In this document: positions 58,113 to 60,552 of the stretch, piece after piece
How the letters are laid out: each line of letters starts with the position of its first letter
Position numbering within the stretch: the first letter of the stretch is position 1
NCBI GenBank assembly: GCA_900546925.1
Contig: UREV01000015.1
Coordinates: 1-60,552, forward strand
Direction of reading: 5' to 3'
DNA length: 60,552 nt
Source: an uncultured Bacteroides sp.
GTDB lineage: Bacteria; Bacteroidota; Bacteroidia; Bacteroidales; UBA932
Position numbers and translations under genes: made by a program
Notes under the pieces: model-generated
The model's input: only the letters and a program-made list of their open reading frames with translations
Told to the model about the DNA's origin: nothing
The model's database searches: none

Positions 58113-59180
58113 ATGATTATTTTTAATCCTGAACATGATTTATGCATAGCCAACGGTGACGCGAACTTCGTGCCGCCCGCCTCTGCATTGGAATTCGGAA
58201 AAGACTGTTCCGGATTAGTCGATTGGATAGTGGAAACATCTGATGATGAGATAGTTCCATGGGGTTGGGATGCCGTCCTGAAACGCCGTCTGGAAAGATC
58301 CGGCATCGCCCCTGAAAAGCTGCCGCCAGACCAATTCGTCGCCTCCGTGCGGGCCCTTTCGGGCAGAGGAATTGCGTTTCGTGTCAATGCCGATGTCCAT
58401 CGTCTTGTATGTTCCGCCCATCCGTCCATGCTGCACATTCTTTCTGAACCCGATTCTGTCGTGGAACTCCATGATGTAGAAGACGTTGTGCGTTATGTAA
58501 ACTTGTTTGGAGATGCTGTCATGAAATCTCCATTGTCAGGAAGTGGCAAAGGTCTCAGGTGGGGCAGGGCCGGGGAATTGTCGCAGAGTGATCTCGGTTG
58601 GTGTAAAAATGTCATATCCAAGCAGGGGAGTGTCATGGTGGAAAAGCGCCGGGAAGTGGTCCAGGACTTTGCCATGTTGTTCCATGTGGGGGAGTCTTCC
58701 GTAGAGTTCGAAGGTTACTCTATGTTCTTCAGTGACAACGGAATATACAAGGGAAATATCCTCGCTTCCGACGAATGGATACTGGCAGAACTGTCCCGCT
58801 ACGTGCCGGCAGCATTGATCCTGAACATTAAGGCAGCATTGACAAAAACAATAGCAGGGACTTTTGTGGGGAAGTACAGCGGTTTTCTGGGCGTCGATAT
58901 GTTCATTTTTCGCGAGGCGGGGACTTTCAGGCTCGCGCATTGCGTCGAAATCAATGTGCGCATGACGATGGGGCTTCTGGCCAGGCGCCTGTATGACAAT
59001 CATTTGGAGCGGCTGGTGGGTCCTGGCGACCTGGATGGACGGTATCAGATGTGCGTGGAGTTTTCGCCGCGTCGGGGTGACCTGTTTGCCAGGCGGGACG
59101 AGGCTGTGGCGTCGCTTACGGATGTCACTCCGGATTCGCGCTACGCGGTGTGGGTCCGCTCATATGAAATATTGTCATAG
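58113..59180 (+). CDS. Uncharacterised ATP-grasp-like protein
   Basis: A 355-residue cytosolic protein conserved, as far as I recall, in Bacteroidota without a named function. It begins MIIFNPEHDLCIANGDANFVPP. Two blocks suggest an ATP-grasp fold: SPLSGSGKGLRW (about 140-150), like a nucleotide-binding loop, and HCVEINVRMTMGLLARRL (about 292-310), like the metal-binding Glu-Asn strand. The ATG at 58113 is preferred over an overlapping TTG. If it is ATP-grasp, it should ligate an acid to an amine or thiol; no partner is encoded nearby. Confidence 0.6.
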   Translation: MIIFNPEHDLCIANGDANFVPPASALEFGKDCSGLVDWIVETSDDEIVPWGWDAVLKRRLERSGIAPEKLPPDQFVASVRALSGRGIAFRVNADVHRLVCSAHPSMLHILSEPDSVVELHDVEDVVRYVNLFGDAVMKSPLSGSGKGLRWGRAGELSQSDLGWCKNVISKQGSVMVEKRREVVQDFAMLFHVGESSVEFEGYSMFFSDNGIYKGNILASDEWILAELSRYVPAALILNIKAALTKTIAGTFVGKYSGFLGVDMFIFREAGTFRLAHCVEINVRMTMGLLARRLYDNHLERLVGPGDLDGRYQMCVEFSPRRGDLFARRDEAVASLTDVTPDSRYAVWVRSYEILS

Positions 59181-59294
59181 TCAAATTGGCAGTCATAATT
59201 GTCAGGTTCTGAAATGGCACATAAGTTGCATATCCTTATGTAAATACACCTTAATAAGGCGGTTATGAAATGATGTTTTTAAATTTTAATAATT

Positions 59295-59774
59295 ATGATT
59301 ACCGAAAAATTACAGAATGCGGTAAATGATCAGATTGCCGCTGAATTATGGTCTTCAAATCTGTATCTTCAGATGGCTTTCTACTTTGAGAAAGAGGGTT
59401 GGAATGGTTTTGCACATTGGATGTACAAACAGTCTGATGAAGAGAGGGAGCATGCTATAAAGCTCGCCAATTATCTTACTAAACGCGGTGGTTCAGCTCT
59501 GGTAAATATGATCGATGTCGTTCCAACTGGTTGGGGCAGTGTTAAAGAGGTTTTTGCCAGTGTGGCTGATCATGAGCGTCACGTATCTAAACTTATTGAT
59601 GATCTTGTAGATGTTGCTTCTGCCGAGAAAGATAAGGCAACACAGGACTTCCTTTGGGGATTTGTCCGTGAGCAGGTAGAGGAAGAGGCTTCTGTCGACG
59701 CTATCGTAAATAAAATCGAGAAATGCGGCGAAAGCGGACTGATTTATTTGGATTCCGAACTTGCTAACAGGTAG
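59295..59774 (+). CDS. ftn: Non-haem ferritin
   Basis: It stores iron as a 24-subunit shell. The 159-residue protein has the ferroxidase ligands of bacterial FtnA: the Glu of AAELWSSNLYLQM, SDEEREHAIKL (the ExxH motif) and the later Glu of FVREQVEEEASV. FEKEGWNGFAHWMYKQ is typical. It is monocistronic, ending in a terminator. Iron storage next to a window with a Fur-family regulator is suggestive only; the two are 30 kb apart. Confidence 0.96.
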   Translation: MITEKLQNAVNDQIAAELWSSNLYLQMAFYFEKEGWNGFAHWMYKQSDEEREHAIKLANYLTKRGGSALVNMIDVVPTGWGSVKEVFASVADHERHVSKLIDDLVDVASAEKDKATQDFLWGFVREQVEEEASVDAIVNKIEKCGESGLIYLDSELANR

Positions 59775-59797
59775 TTTTTAAACCATAGTTATATAGT

Positions 59798-59828
59798 GGC
59801 CTCGGCTGATTTCAGTCGGGGTCTTTTT
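59798..59828 (+). terminator. Terminator after ferritin
   Basis: A 12-bp stem (GGCCTCGGCTGA, TCAGTCGGGGTC; three wobbles) is followed by TTTTT. Confidence 0.85.
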
Positions 59829-59903
59829 GTTAAGTTATCATTTGGCGGATTGCACGGAATAGGGTCATGGGGGGGGAACCCTGTGTATGTCCACCGGAAA
59901 TCA

Positions 59904-60053
59904 TCAGCACCGACCAAGGAATTGGGCACAAATCCCGGTGCATGTCTGTACGATGGCGCGGATGATCTTTGCCGGATTGGACTCCAGACTCTTTGAAATG
60001 ACCGCCGATACAATGACGTTCGTGTCAATAACGGCGTAGAATTTATCTTCCAT
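59904..60053 (-). pseudogene. Truncated PIN-domain toxin
   Basis: The frame from ATG 60053 overlaps the antitoxin stop by 11 bases, as in type II toxin-antitoxin pairs. It begins FYAVIDTNVIVSAV, the first strand of PIN RNases with the first catalytic Asp, and goes on with NPAKIIRAIV, but stops after 49 codons. A full PIN toxin is about 130-140 residues and needs three or four acidic residues, so this is non-functional. The sequence between the stop and the ferritin terminator shows no PIN continuation in another frame. The 3' part was probably lost by deletion. Confidence 0.8.
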
Positions 60054-60336
60054 TGCGCCCCTTCTGAATCTCGGCGTTTATCTCTTCAAGTGACATGTCC
60101 TGGATTCCTGCCTCGGCAGCTGCTGCTCTCATCTCGAGGAAAGCGGCCCAAGCGTCCTTGTTGATCTGTTCTTTGGTTGATGCCTTGATCTCAAACGGAA
60201 TGCGTCTTTCACGTACAACGGTCTTCATGAATACTGTGATTGCTGCTGTGCTGGTGAAACCGAAATCATCGCAGATGCTATCGAAATTTTTCTTGAGAGT
60301 TTCATCGACTCTCATTGATAATGTTGCCTGTGCCAT
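60043..60336 (-). CDS. RelB/DinJ-family antitoxin
   Basis: A 97-residue protein with the ribbon-helix-helix N-terminus of DinJ/RelB (QATLSMRVDETLKKNFDSICDDFGFTSTAAITVFMKTVV) and a helical, charged C-terminal half that would wrap the toxin. It keeps its full length although its toxin is cut short. Its promoter lies between two identical 9-bp sites (60353-60383), the likely autoregulatory operator. Confidence 0.9.
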   Translation of the reverse strand: MAQATLSMRVDETLKKNFDSICDDFGFTSTAAITVFMKTVVRERRIPFEIKASTKEQINKDAWAAFLEMRAAAAEAGIQDMSLEEINAEIQKGRNGR

Positions 60337-60352
60337 AGTTGTAAATCTTAAT

Positions 60353-60383
60353 TTGTATTGTCAAATATAATACGTTGTATTGT
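60353..60383 (-). promoter_or_regulatory. Antitoxin operator and promoter
   Basis: TTGTATTGT occurs at 60353-60361 and 60375-60383, 22 bases apart, two helical turns. Between them the minus strand reads TATATTTGA (60362-60370), a -7 box 26 bases before the ATG. Direct 9-mers flanking the promoter suit a ribbon-helix-helix repressor. Confidence 0.65.
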
Positions 60384-60468
60384 AATTTGCAAACAATGTG
60401 CCGGCTTGACTTTTTCGATTGCACCGCCTTTACGGGAATGGAATTCCCGACGGCGTGCCAATCAAAAA

Positions 60469-60506
60469 AGCCCGCTGTCTATCGACAGCGAGCTTTCTCT
60501 TTTTTT
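60469..60506 (+). terminator. Terminator at the right edge
   Basis: CCGCTGTC/GACAGCG (extended by AGC/GCT with one mismatch) with a TATC loop is followed by CTCTTTTTTT. A GGGAAT/ATTCCC hairpin precedes it (around 60434-60448). What it terminates is unclear; the neighbouring antitoxin is read the other way. Confidence 0.6.
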
Positions 60507-60552
60507 CGTGATTCGGTTGGGATTCGAGAAATCACAATGAAATACAAAGGAA

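Noticed and set aside
59789..60028. 79-codon frame as a continuation of the PIN toxin after a frameshift
   Set aside because: Its residues do not match the later PIN strands or acidic residues, so a simple frameshift does not restore the toxin.

Overview
The window reads as a chromosomal segment of a Bacteroidales bacterium (Bacteroidota). The signs are TAnnTTTG-type -7 promoter boxes ahead of many genes, few Shine-Dalgarno sequences, and protein families largely confined to this phylum (DUF5053, DUF6029, DUF6913, DUF5020, the short Rpb6-like omega, a lipoprotein BamD, two OmpH/Skp proteins). Genus and species cannot be fixed from the sequence.

Region 1 (1-14.2 kb) is a defence island. A CRISPR array of 44 repeats and 43 spacers (759-3596) adjoins a complete type I cas operon, transcribed leftward in the order cas6-cas5-cas3-cas8-cas7-cas4-cas1-cas2. 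This gene order and these proteins resemble the P. gingivalis ('Pging') branch of type I-B/I-C systems. The array is read on the minus strand: the leader lies between cas2 and the array, and the degenerate terminal repeat is at the far end (759). Degenerate hairpin sequences that resemble each other flank the whole locus (about 448-511 and 11551-11623). Next to it are a DUF5053 gene and a coupled AAA15 ATPase/TOPRIM-like pair that looks like an AbiL/PARIS-type anti-phage system.

Region 2 (14.2-15.05 kb) is a small gene graveyard. It holds the tail of a LacI-family regulator, the tail of an unidentified plus-strand gene, two copies of a dispersed palindromic repeat at their broken edges, a set of paired ATTTGGTG motifs, and a strong terminator. 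An intact GH27 alpha-galactosidase follows, so this may be the remains of a sugar-utilisation locus.

Region 3 (16.8-23.4 kb) is a histidine-degradation operon: fused formiminotransferase-cyclodeaminase, hutU, hutH, hutI. It converts histidine to glutamate plus a one-carbon unit on tetrahydrofolate. A HAD phosphatase, tRNA-His and a TlpA-DUF6029 pair follow.

Region 4 (26.7-43.4 kb) is mostly housekeeping: radC, a carboxyltransferase whose biotinyl-like tail lacks the biotin lysine, a Fur-family regulator divergent from trxB, trxB-bamD-rpoZ-recN, a leftward group (pdxJ, OmpH-like, glycosyltransferase, LysM protein), and nadK-uppS-bamA-ompH for cofactor supply and envelope assembly.

Region 5 (43.5-59.8 kb) holds gdhA, an SLC13 carrier with its own outer-membrane porin, a purine-salvage set (apt, Tsx-like channel, AzgA-type permease), nrdD-nrdG, DUF368, DUF6913, a PfkB kinase, a porin, an ATP-grasp-like protein and ferritin. 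A large nested palindrome and a fourth copy of the dispersed repeat lie at 56.4-56.7 kb. The window ends with an intact RelB/DinJ-type antitoxin gene and a truncated PIN-domain toxin.
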